Below are positions 56,192 to 64,000 of a stretch of 64,000 bases of DNA, piece by piece. Each line of letters begins with the position of its first letter. Positions within the stretch are counted from its first letter, which is position 1. This DNA is from Bacteroidota bacterium. GTDB lineage: Bacteria > Bacteroidota > Bacteroidia > AKYH767-A > OLB10. The DNA is taken from assembly GCA_016717725.1 (NCBI GenBank), contig JADKFA010000004.1, forward strand, positions 131,613 through 195,612. Direction: 5' to 3'. The notes under the pieces are model-generated. The model was given only the letters and a program-made list of their open reading frames with translations, made no database searches and was not told the origin of the DNA. Both the position numbers and the translations under genes were made by a program.

Positions 56192-57073
56192 ATGATTTTA
56201 TTGACTCCAACCCAATTCCCCGACTACGAACTAATTGATTGTGGTGACTTTGAGAAACTAGAACGCTTTGGTAAATACATTACTATTCGTCCAGAACCAC
56301 AAGCCGTTTGGAGTAAGAAATTGTCAATTCAAGAATGGGATAAAAAAGCGCATGTACGCTTTGTGCCTAAGAGTAGCTCTGCTGGTACTTGGCAGAAGTT
56401 AAAAGAGATGCCCGATCAGTGGAGAATAAAATATGATATTAATTCAACCAGTAGTATTATTTTTAGATTAGGCCTAACCTCTTTTAAACATGTGGGCCTA
56501 TTTCCCGAACAAGCAGTGAACTGGGAATACATTTATGAAAACGTGAAGCGCATCAGTAAAGAAGTAGAAAAACCTAAAGTCTTAAATTTATTTGCGTACA
56601 CTGGAGGATCCTCTTTAGCAGCCAAAGCAGCTGGTGCCGATATCACCCATCTCGACTCTATTAAACAAGTGGTTTCTTGGGCGAGAGAAAATATGGAGTT
56701 GAGTAAGCTTGATGATATTCGTTGGTTAGTGGAAGATGCGATGACCTACGTGAAACGCGAAGTGAAGCGAGGAAAAAGATACCATGGAATTATTTTAGAT
56801 CCACCCGCATTTGGTCATGGTCCCAATGGTGAAAATTGGAAATTGGAAGAGATGATTAATGAAATGATGAAATGTGTTTCCGAGTTATTAGAACCCGAAA
56901 ATTCATTTTTAGTCTTAAATACATATTCACTCGGATTTTCTTCACTCATCATTAAAAATTTAATTGAAGAGCATTTTGAAAAGAGAGCCGCTTCAGCCGA
57001 AATAGGAGAGATTTATTTACAAGCTACTAGTGGAGTGGTATTGCCTTTGGGTGTAGTGGCTAGGATTAAATAG
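56192..57073 (+). CDS. Class I SAM-dependent rRNA methyltransferase, RlmI-like
   Basis: A 293-residue protein. The Rossmann methyltransferase core has VLNLFAYTGGSSLAAKAAGA (about 130-149, SAM loop), VEDAMTYV and the substrate-type motif IILDPPAFGHGP (about 202-213). The pattern matches the RlmI/YccW-type cytosine-C5 or related rRNA methyltransferases, without the usual N-terminal PUA domain being clear. It opens the plus-strand housekeeping cluster. Confidence 0.85.
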   Translation: MILLTPTQFPDYELIDCGDFEKLERFGKYITIRPEPQAVWSKKLSIQEWDKKAHVRFVPKSSSAGTWQKLKEMPDQWRIKYDINSTSSIIFRLGLTSFKHVGLFPEQAVNWEYIYENVKRISKEVEKPKVLNLFAYTGGSSLAAKAAGADITHLDSIKQVVSWARENMELSKLDDIRWLVEDAMTYVKREVKRGKRYHGIILDPPAFGHGPNGENWKLEEMINEMMKCVSELLEPENSFLVLNTYSLGFSSLIIKNLIEEHFEKRAASAEIGEIYLQATSGVVLPLGVVARIK

Positions 57074-57195
57074 GAGTTTTTTTCCTATTAAGATGGTTTT
57101 ATCGGGTGTTGGAACTCTCTACCCTAATAATACGTACAATTATTTAACTCTAAAAACGTTTAACCATTACCTAAATTTCATTGTACATTTGTAAC

Positions 57196-60100
57196 ATGTC
57201 CACCGCCGAGAATAATTACCGAGAGTTGCTGGAGAAGCTGGACGCTTTCATCCGGAAGTTTTATACTAATCAATTGATGCGTGGCGGTATTTATGCTTTT
57301 ACGCTCCTGTTGGTGTTTTTTATTTCCATTACACTGCTAGAGTCATTGGCTTGGTTTAATCCCACAGTAAGAGCTGTTCTATTTTATTCATACATCATTT
57401 CTACAGGAATTGTCCTCTGGAAACTAGTGCTTACCCCTTTGTTTAAGTTGTATAAGTTGGGTAAAACCATCAGCCATACAGAAGCCGCCAATATCATTGG
57501 ACAACATTTTCAGCCCATTCGAGATAAACTGTTAAATACGCTCCAACTTCATGATCAAGTAAGTCAGGAACCCGAGCATTTGTCGTTGATTCATGCATCC
57601 ATCAACCAAAAAAGTGCAGAGCTGCGCCCCATTGCTTTTTCATCAGCCATTGACTTAAGAAAGAATAGAAAATATTTGCCTTATGCCGCTTTTCCCCTTT
57701 TAGCGCTCATCATTATTTTGTTTGCTGCACCAAGCTTAATTACTGATCCCGCGAGCCGACTACTTCATCACACTAAAAAATATTCGAAACCAGCTCCGTT
57801 TCAATTTCAGGTTACTAACGAGAAATTACAAGTAGTACAATTCGACGATTTTACCATCGATGTAAAAATAAGTGGTAATGAAATTCCCCGCGATGTTTAT
57901 GTGGAAGTAGGAAACAACACCTTCAAACTAGAAAAAGAAAATTTAGATAAGCTCCATTATACTTTTAGAAATGTACAGGGAAATACCAGCTTTCGTTTAA
58001 TGGCAGATGGGTTTTATTCGGACGACTATACATTGAATGCAGTACCCAATCCGCTGTTGGTTGATTTTTCTGTTGAACTGAATTACCCCGCCTATTTAGG
58101 ACGTAAAAGTGAAACTATAAAAAACACCGGCGATCTTTTAATTCCTGCTGGAACTCGTGCCACGTGGAACATCGGTACACAGAATACAAGCGAACTTCGT
58201 ATACGCTTTGCCGATAGTACTTACATCTTGAAAGAAGGAGAAGAAAATAATTATTCATTAGTTCGAAAACTACTTTCCAGTAGCGGATATACCATCAGCA
58301 CCCGAAACGAATTTATTCAATCGAAGGACTCGGTAGCCTATGTGATCAATGTGATTCCGGATCAGTATCCACAAATTGAAGTGGAAGAGCAACGAGATTC
58401 AAACTCCTACCAAAGAATTTATTTCAGAGGGATGGTGATGGACGATTATGGCATAAGTAAACTGCAATTCATGTATCGTTTTTTAAAGAAAGAAGGGCAG
58501 GATGTGCAAGAAGCAAGCAAAGCAACAGCGCTTGGATTTAATAAGGGTGTTGTTCAAGATCAGTTTTATCATTTCTGGGATTTAGCCAGCATACAACTAA
58601 ATGCAGGCGATGAGATTGAATACTATTTTGAGGTTTGGGATAATGATGGAGTTCATGGTCCAAAAAGCGCTCGATCCACCTCTAGTGTTTTCAAAGCTCC
58701 TAGTGTGCAAGAATTAGCAAAAGAGAATGAGTCGAGGAACAAATCACTCAAAGAAGATTTAAGCGAGAGCATCAAAAAAGCAAAGGATCTCCAAAAAGAC
58801 CTGAGCAACCTGAATAAAGATTTGTTGAACAAAAAGAACCTAAGCTACGAAGACCGTAAGAAGGTGAGTGATATTTTGAATCAGCAAAAAGAGCTGGAGC
58901 AGAAAGTGGCCGAAATTCAAAAGCAGCAAGACGAGAATGCGAAGCAACAAAATGAGTTTCGTGCTCCCGATCCAGAATTAGCCCAAAAGCAAAAGCAACT
59001 GGAAGAGTTGTTCGAGAAGTTGATGTCGCCCGAAATGAAGAAGATGATGGAAGAGTTGGAAAAGCTAATGGCTCAACTCGACAAACAGAAACTTCAGGAT
59101 ATGGTGGAGAAGATGAAGTTGGATAGCAAGGATCTCGAAAAACAACTCGATCGTACGCTGGAACTTTTTAAACAGCTGGAGTTAGAGGAGAAAATGAAAG
59201 AAACGGCCGAGAACCTTGAAAAGCTCGCCGAAGAGCAAGAGAAACTTGCCGACAAGAACGACCAGAAAGATGCGGAAAGTGAAAAACTCAAGGAAGAGCA
59301 AAAAGAGCTAAACAAAGACTTTAAAGACATCGAAAAGAGTTTGGAAGATATTGAGAAGAAAAACGAAGAGCTAGAGTATTCTCAGGAGTTGAAGGATTTT
59401 GAGAAAGAAGAGGAGTCCATCAAGGAAGACATGCAAGACAGCGAACAACAACTTTCCAATGGGAAAAAGAAGAACGCTAAGCAAAGTCAAAAAAAGGCGG
59501 CTGAGAAAATGAAAGACCTCAGTCAGAAAATAAAAAAGCAACAACAGGAAAAAGAGGAAGAGCAAAACGAGGAAGACATGCAGGCGATGCGCGCCCTATT
59601 GGAAAACCTATTGCGTTTTAGTTTCGACCAAGAGGGGTTGATGGAAAAGTTGAAGGGTGTTGATATCAACAATCCACAATACTTGAAGATGGCTCAAGAG
59701 CAACGAAAGTTGAAGGACGATGCAAAGATTTTGGAAGACTCCTTACTTGCCTTAAGTAAAAGAGTGGTGCAGATAAGCTCTCAAGTAAACGAGCAAATCA
59801 CCGACATCAATGCCAATACCGAAAAGGCTCTTTTAAACCTACAAGATAGAACGGTTCCTCAGGCTCGAGCCAATCAGCAATTCATTATGACCGCTGTAAA
59901 CAACTTGGCCCTTATGTTAAGTGAGAGTTTGGATCAGATGCAGCAAGAACAGAAGGAAAGTGATGCGAGCTGTGATAAACCAGGTCAAGGAAAACCAAAG
60001 CCTGGAAAAGGCAAACCAAAACCTGGTCCAACTGCAGGTGACGTTAAAAAGATGCAGGAAAAGCTAGGGCAGCAACTCAAGGAGATGAAAGAGAAGATGG

Positions 60101-60585
60101 AGAAAGGAAAGAAGCCCGGAGAGAAACCAGGAGATAAGCCTGGCGGAAAACCTGGAGATGGTATGAGCGAAGAATTAGCTAGAATGGCAGCTCAACAAGA
60201 GGCGCTTCGAAATGCCATTAACCAACTTAATATGCAAGACAATAAAGACGGGCAAGGAAAGTTGGGCGATTTAGGTAAGCTTGCTGAGCAGATGGAGCAA
60301 AATGAGAAAGATATTGTTAATAAGCGCATTAGCGAACTTACCATGAAGCGCCAACAAGAAATACTTACCCGCTTATTAGAGTCAGAAAAAGCAGAGCGTG
60401 AAAGAGAACAAGAAGAAAGGAGAGAATCCAACGAAGCTCGCGATATTCATAGTACACCGCCACAGTTTACCGAGTTCATGAAAATGAAAGGTCGTGAGAC
60501 AGAATTATTAAAAACCATCCCTCCTGGATTCAACGGGTTTTATAAGAATTTGGTGAATTCTTATTTCCAAAACCTACAGAATTAA
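57196..60585 (+). CDS. DUF4175 family large membrane-anchored coiled-coil protein
   Basis: About 1129 residues from ATG 57196, with two or three N-terminal membrane segments (FTLLLVFFISITLLESLAW; YLPYAAFPLLALIIILFAAP). A beta-rich domain is followed by very long charged coiled coils (about 500-800, heavy in K, E, Q and D). A Gly/Pro/Lys-rich stretch follows (GQGKPKPGKGKPKPG, then KPGEKPGDKPGGKPGD). The function is unknown; DUF4175 proteins are conserved in Bacteroidota beside ATPase, ybeY and mnmG genes, as here. TACATTTG at 57184-57191 is a possible -7 box that would give an essentially leaderless mRNA. Confidence 0.87.
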   Translation: MSTAENNYRELLEKLDAFIRKFYTNQLMRGGIYAFTLLLVFFISITLLESLAWFNPTVRAVLFYSYIISTGIVLWKLVLTPLFKLYKLGKTISHTEAANIIGQHFQPIRDKLLNTLQLHDQVSQEPEHLSLIHASINQKSAELRPIAFSSAIDLRKNRKYLPYAAFPLLALIIILFAAPSLITDPASRLLHHTKKYSKPAPFQFQVTNEKLQVVQFDDFTIDVKISGNEIPRDVYVEVGNNTFKLEKENLDKLHYTFRNVQGNTSFRLMADGFYSDDYTLNAVPNPLLVDFSVELNYPAYLGRKSETIKNTGDLLIPAGTRATWNIGTQNTSELRIRFADSTYILKEGEENNYSLVRKLLSSSGYTISTRNEFIQSKDSVAYVINVIPDQYPQIEVEEQRDSNSYQRIYFRGMVMDDYGISKLQFMYRFLKKEGQDVQEASKATALGFNKGVVQDQFYHFWDLASIQLNAGDEIEYYFEVWDNDGVHGPKSARSTSSVFKAPSVQELAKENESRNKSLKEDLSESIKKAKDLQKDLSNLNKDLLNKKNLSYEDRKKVSDILNQQKELEQKVAEIQKQQDENAKQQNEFRAPDPELAQKQKQLEELFEKLMSPEMKKMMEELEKLMAQLDKQKLQDMVEKMKLDSKDLEKQLDRTLELFKQLELEEKMKETAENLEKLAEEQEKLADKNDQKDAESEKLKEEQKELNKDFKDIEKSLEDIEKKNEELEYSQELKDFEKEEESIKEDMQDSEQQLSNGKKKNAKQSQKKAAEKMKDLSQKIKKQQQEKEEEQNEEDMQAMRALLENLLRFSFDQEGLMEKLKGVDINNPQYLKMAQEQRKLKDDAKILEDSLLALSKRVVQISSQVNEQITDINANTEKALLNLQDRTVPQARANQQFIMTAVNNLALMLSESLDQMQQEQKESDASCDKPGQGKPKPGKGKPKPGPTAGDVKKMQEKLGQQLKEMKEKMEKGKKPGEKPGDKPGGKPGDGMSEELARMAAQQEALRNAINQLNMQDNKDGQGKLGDLGKLAEQMEQNEKDIVNKRISELTMKRQQEILTRLLESEKAEREREQEERRESNEARDIHSTPPQFTEFMKMKGRETELLKTIPPGFNGFYKNLVNSYFQNLQN

Positions 60586-60792
60586 TCCCCCGCCTCATCT
60601 ATTCGTTTGTCGATTAGGACGAACAAGGTGGTGGAGAATTAGAAATTCAGGAATATAACCTAACACTCATCGGTTAGTAAAAAACTTTTCCATTACATTC
60701 GCACCTGCAGGAACTTTGTAGTTTCGTAGTCTTAAGAATCAATAAATGCCACTTCGGTGGTTAGTGACTAAGAAATAGGCAGTTTCAGCAAC

Positions 60793-61230
60793 ATGATTTA
60801 CATGAACACAGAAAAGCAGACCTCAACTATGCAAATTGCCTCCCAGCCCGAGAGCATCAATCAGGTAGAGAAACTCATTGACGAGATTAAAGCCGAAAAT
60901 AATTTACATGAAGAGTGTTATGGTAATATTTTAGTTGCCGTAACAGAAGCTGTAAATAATGCCATCCAGCACGGAAATAAATACGATGCTGATAAAATGG
61001 TAAGTATCTCCTTTGAAATTGACCCTGATCAAATCGCATTCACAATTTCCGATGAAGGTCAAGGCTTCGATTATATGAACCTCCCCGATCCTACCGACCC
61101 CGTAAACTTGGAAAAGCCAACAGGTCGTGGTGTGTTTCTTATGAAACATTTAGCCGACCAAATTATTTTTTCGGATAATGGACGTGTGGTAGAGTTGTAT
61201 TTCAAGACAAGCGGTCATATCGCCGAATAA
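60793..61230 (+). CDS. RsbW-like anti-sigma/serine kinase ATPase
   Basis: A 145-residue HATPase_c_2 protein. The N-box is VAVTEAVNNAIQHGNKYDAD (about 49-68), the G1 box is FTISDEGQGFDY (about 83-94), and the G2 region is PTGRGVFLMKHLAD (about 109-122). RsbW-type proteins phosphorylate an antagonist and bind a sigma factor in Firmicutes; Bacteroidota lack sigma-B, so here the partner is unknown. Confidence 0.88.
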   Translation: MIYMNTEKQTSTMQIASQPESINQVEKLIDEIKAENNLHEECYGNILVAVTEAVNNAIQHGNKYDADKMVSISFEIDPDQIAFTISDEGQGFDYMNLPDPTDPVNLEKPTGRGVFLMKHLADQIIFSDNGRVVELYFKTSGHIAE

Positions 61231-61302
61231 AAGCTCCTCCTAACAGCATTCGTCTCCTTAGTTCGTTTTTGGATTTTGCAGATGGATCATCGATCTTTAT
61301 AA

Positions 61303-61734
61303 ATGCCTTCAAACATTTCATTTTATAATGCGGATGTATCCTACGTTTTGCGAAGCAAAAACAGGATTCGTTTGTGGCTATCTGGTGTAATCAAAAAAGA
61401 GGGCTTTCGTCTCGGAGAATTGAGTATTATCTTGTGTAGTGATGAGTATTTATTTAAGATGAATGTACAGTATCTTAATCATAAGACCTACACGGATATA
61501 ATTACGTTTGATCAGTCGGATAGCAAAGAAGAAGTTTCGGGCGAACTTTACATTAGTCTAGACCGAATCCGAGATAATGCCAAAGCCTTAAATATCAATT
61601 TATTGGACGAAATTCACCGTGTAATTGTACACGGCACCCTTCATTTGTGTGGCTATAAGGATAAGGATCCGAAATCAAAGTCTAAAATGACGAGCAAGGA
61701 GAATTTTTACTTGAGAAAGAGGAGCTTTTTATAG
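61303..61734 (+). CDS. ybeY: Endoribonuclease YbeY
   Basis: A 143-residue UPF0054 protein with NHKTYTDIITFDQ and IHRVIVHGTLHLCGYKDKDP. It processes 16S rRNA 3' ends and takes part in ribosome quality control. The metal motif is normally HGxLHLxGYDH; here the third histidine position reads lysine (GYKDK), a variant that I believe is common in this phylum. The stop codon overlaps a parS-like half-site. Confidence 0.92.
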   Translation: MPSNISFYNADVSYVLRSKNRIRLWLSGVIKKEGFRLGELSIILCSDEYLFKMNVQYLNHKTYTDIITFDQSDSKEEVSGELYISLDRIRDNAKALNINLLDEIHRVIVHGTLHLCGYKDKDPKSKSKMTSKENFYLRKRSFL

Positions 61735-61745
61735 TTCCACGTGAC
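61734..61745. other. ParS-like half site
   Basis: GTTCCACGTGAC matches the core of the parS consensus TGTTTCACGTGAAACA only in part. It is the weakest of three sites around mnmG. Confidence 0.35.
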
Positions 61746-61884
61746 TAAGTCTTCATCAAAATTAGTTTCTCGTTTCAGCTTTTTTAAGCCTTAGTTAGAC
61801 TTAAGTCGGGTCTCGTTGCGCAGTTCTATTTTCTAAATTGCACATTTACCTGTTTATAACTCAGTTCATTATCTGTTAATTAGC

Positions 61885-61915
61885 TTGTATAATTGGTTGA
61901 TATACAATATATTTG
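61885..61915 (+). promoter_or_regulatory. Promoter of mnmG
   Basis: TTG (61885-61887), a 20-base spacer and TATATTTG (61908-61915) make a textbook Bacteroidota promoter. The start codon is 50 bases after the -7 box. A DnaA-box match TTATACACA (61919-61927) and a parS-like site follow within the leader. Confidence 0.65.
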
Positions 61916-61950
61916 TTTTTATACACATAATGTGTATAGCATAATATAGC

Positions 61951-61964
61951 GTTTCACGTGGAAC
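61951..61964. other. ParS-like site directly before mnmG
   Basis: GTTTCACGTGGAAC matches 13 of 14 positions of the parS core GTTTCACGTGAAAC. It ends one base before the mnmG ATG. ParB/Spo0J bound here could organise the origin region. Confidence 0.6.
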
Positions 61965-61965
61965 A

Positions 61966-63837
61966 ATGAATGATCAAATATATGATATGATAGTAGTGGG
62001 GGCTGGACACGCAGGCTGCGAAGCCGCCGCCGCCGCCGCCAACATGGGCTCAACGGTTTTGTTGATGACCATGAACATGCAAACCATCGCTCAGATGAGT
62101 TGTAATCCTGCTATGGGAGGCATTGCCAAAGGGCAAATTGTAAGGGAAATTGACGCCTTGGGGGGCTATTCGGGGATTGTTAGCGACCGATCTGCCATCC
62201 AGTTTAGGATGCTAAATAGGTCGAAAGGACCAGCCATGTGGAGTCCAAGAACACAGAATGACCGAATGCTTTTTGCATCTGAGTGGAGAAAGATGTTAGA
62301 GCAAACTCCCAATGTAGATTTCTGGCAGGATATGGCGAATGGGATTGTCGTGGAACAAGGTAAGGTAACCGGGGTGACGACCTCCATGGGATTAATATTC
62401 AAATCGCGCTCTGTTGTGCTCACTAATGGCACCTTTTTAAACGGGATTATCCATATAGGAGAGAAGCAATTTGGAGGCGGGAGAACGGGCGAAAAGGCTT
62501 CTACGGGCATTACCGAACAGCTCATAGAACTCGGATTTACTAGCGGTCGGATGAAAACGGGAACACCCCCTCGAATTGATGGCAGATCGCTTAACTATTC
62601 GAAGATGGAAGTACAGGAAGGAGATACACATCCTGGTCGATTTAGCTTCACAAAAACACCCATTCCAACGACCCAAAGACCCTGTCATATTACCTATACC
62701 AACGAGAATGTGCACGATGTATTGAGGACAGGATTCGAGAAATCGCCCATGTTTACTGGTCGTATTCAAGGCTTGGGACCGAGGTATTGCCCCAGTATTG
62801 AGGATAAAATTTCGCGATTTGCCGATCGGGACAGACATCAATTATTTGTTGAACCCGAAGGCTGGGATACGGTCGAGATCTATGTGAACGGGTTTTCGTC
62901 ATCGCTTCCCGAGGATGTTCAATTGAAAGCGTTGAGGCTTATAGAAGGCTTTGAAAACTGCAAAATGTTCCGTCCAGGTTACGCTATTGAGTACGATTAT
63001 TTCCCACCAACGCAACTTAAGCCAACGCTTGAAACCAAGCTTGTGGAGGGACTTTATTTCGCTGGACAAATCAACGGAACCACCGGATATGAGGAAGCAG
63101 CCTGCCAGGGTTTAATGGCCGGAATCAATGCTCATCGCAAAGTGAATGAGGCTTCGGAAATAGTATTAGGAAGGTCTGATGCCTATATCGGAGTTTTGAT
63201 CGACGACTTAATTACAAAAGGTACGGATGAGCCTTATCGTATGTTTACAAGCCGCGCAGAATTCAGAACTTTATTGCGTCAAGATAACGCAGATTTAAGA
63301 TTAACACCTTTAGGATACGAAATTGGACTCGCAAAAAAAGAACAATTTGACGCCTCAAAAACTAAAAGTATTGATTATCAATCAATTGTAAAATCAATAA
63401 AAGAAACGTCTATTTCTCCAGAAGAAATAAATCCTTGGTTAGAAGTATTAAAAACAGATCCAATTCGTCAAAAACTAAAAATTGTAAATATTTTAAGTCG
63501 GCCTCAAGTTGGACTTAATGAAATGATGAACGCAATTCCGGTTGTCGAAAAGTTGGTAAATGAAATTTCAAAAGACGAAGAAACGATCGAGCAAGCTGAA
63601 ATAAACATTAAGTACGAAGGTTATATTGAGCGCGAATTTGAGCTTGCGGAAAAGATGAATAGATTGGAAAATGTGGTCATTCGGGAAGACATTGATTATT
63701 CAAAAATCCAAAGTCTAAGTAACGAAGCTCGCCAGAAATTCACAGAAATAAGGCCTGCAACGCTGGGTCAAGCTAGTCGAATATCAGGCGTAAACCCTGC
63801 AGATATATCCATATTGATGGTTTATATAGGCAGATAA
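61966..63837 (+). CDS. mnmG: tRNA uridine-5-carboxymethylaminomethyl modification enzyme MnmG (GidA)
   Basis: A 623-residue enzyme. The FAD site is MIVVGAGHAGCEAAAAAANM (about 5-24). Family motifs are MSCNPAMGGIAKGQIVREID (about 43-62), GTFLNGIIHIG, YCPSIEDKI, AGQINGTTGYEEAACQG and SRAEFRTLLRQDNAD. With MnmE it makes cmnm5U at the wobble position of certain tRNAs. mnmG often lies near oriC in bacteria. The length and both ends are complete. Confidence 0.97.
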   Translation: MNDQIYDMIVVGAGHAGCEAAAAAANMGSTVLLMTMNMQTIAQMSCNPAMGGIAKGQIVREIDALGGYSGIVSDRSAIQFRMLNRSKGPAMWSPRTQNDRMLFASEWRKMLEQTPNVDFWQDMANGIVVEQGKVTGVTTSMGLIFKSRSVVLTNGTFLNGIIHIGEKQFGGGRTGEKASTGITEQLIELGFTSGRMKTGTPPRIDGRSLNYSKMEVQEGDTHPGRFSFTKTPIPTTQRPCHITYTNENVHDVLRTGFEKSPMFTGRIQGLGPRYCPSIEDKISRFADRDRHQLFVEPEGWDTVEIYVNGFSSSLPEDVQLKALRLIEGFENCKMFRPGYAIEYDYFPPTQLKPTLETKLVEGLYFAGQINGTTGYEEAACQGLMAGINAHRKVNEASEIVLGRSDAYIGVLIDDLITKGTDEPYRMFTSRAEFRTLLRQDNADLRLTPLGYEIGLAKKEQFDASKTKSIDYQSIVKSIKETSISPEEINPWLEVLKTDPIRQKLKIVNILSRPQVGLNEMMNAIPVVEKLVNEISKDEETIEQAEINIKYEGYIEREFELAEKMNRLENVVIREDIDYSKIQSLSNEARQKFTEIRPATLGQASRISGVNPADISILMVYIGR

Positions 63838-63868
63838 ATATTTCTTAAAAGCCTGTGTGAACTGGGTG

Positions 63869-63882
63869 GTTCCACGTGGAAC
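63869..63882. other. ParS-like palindrome downstream of mnmG
   Basis: GTTCCACGTGGAAC is a perfect 14-bp palindrome that matches the parS core at 12 of 14 positions. With the site at 61951 it flanks mnmG. The remaining bases to the window end hold no recognised gene. Confidence 0.55.
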
Positions 63883-64000
63883 TAACCGTTAGTAAACCTT
63901 CGTCTACAGAGAAAAAGCGATTTGAAGCGATAAAATCGTGAATGGATATAACGTTATAGAATCGATCTCGATATCAGAAGTGTCATATAGCGGATAAATT

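Overview
The window is A+T-rich DNA from a member of the Bacteroidota. The evidence is secreted proteins with C-terminal type IX secretion (T9SS) sorting domains, an outer-membrane TonB-type receptor with a carboxypeptidase-regulatory N-terminal domain, a DUF4175 protein, promoter -7 boxes of the form TAnnTTTG, and almost no Shine-Dalgarno sequences. The genus cannot be fixed from the sequence. No rRNA, tRNA or CRISPR array was seen.

Region 1 (1-6.1 kb): a broken S74-chaperone/T9SS surface protein, then a tight six-gene operon. It encodes an ECF sigma factor, a small one-helix membrane protein, a CpxP/CnrX-like periplasmic sensor, an MbnP-like copper protein, an MbnH-like dihaem peroxidase and a T9SS-secreted YHYH protein. 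It looks like a metal-sensing circuit joined to a copper-protein maturation pair. Region 2 (6.1-14.4 kb): a palindromic repeat, then acetyltransferase, methyltransferase, TMEM175-like channel, frameshifted T9SS protein, VOC protein, outer-membrane receptor, haem-motif lipoprotein and DUF1579-like protein. Region 3 (14.5-16.5 kb): a nitrosative/Fe-S stress module (ScdA/YtfE-type repair protein, HHE protein, Rrf2 regulator) with strong palindromic operator candidates. Region 4 (16.8-28.7 kb): DinB, PD40, RluF-type pseudouridine synthase, a secreted PHM-like copper monooxygenase, two cold-shock proteins, AhpD-like, NYN/LabA-like, TetR, a SulP-STAS-carbonic anhydrase fusion and MscS.

Region 5 (28.7-35.5 kb) is an accessory island. 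An IS200-type transposase remnant is followed by three tightly packed genes: a TPR protein with a HExxH motif, a MazG-like pyrophosphohydrolase, and a GIY-YIG / DUF2075 helicase / S24-like fusion. Two nucleases follow. This is the best candidate for an uncharacterised (possibly anti-phage) system; a G9 tract near the 5' end of the first gene could make it phase-variable.

Region 6 (35.5-55.5 kb) is mostly on the minus strand: glnS, gltX, a heavy-metal RND efflux operon with two histidine-rich small proteins, a GreA/B-like protein, a second YHYH protein, a PAS histidine kinase with response regulator, a YwqK/MORN-like repeat protein and nadA. The glnS-gltX spacer holds three copies of a dispersed repeat; one is split by a 164-bp palindromic element with 17-bp terminal inverted repeats and a 12-bp target duplication. 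Region 7 (56.2-64 kb), all plus strand, is a housekeeping block: RlmI-like methyltransferase, DUF4175, RsbW-like ATPase, ybeY and mnmG. ParS-like sites and a DnaA-box match surround mnmG, which suggests proximity to the replication origin.

Five positions where a single missing base splits an otherwise continuous gene (near 583, 9119-9124, 49623-49628, 52548 and 53668-53674) suggest base under-calling in the assembly, mostly in homopolymers, rather than five independent pseudogenes.
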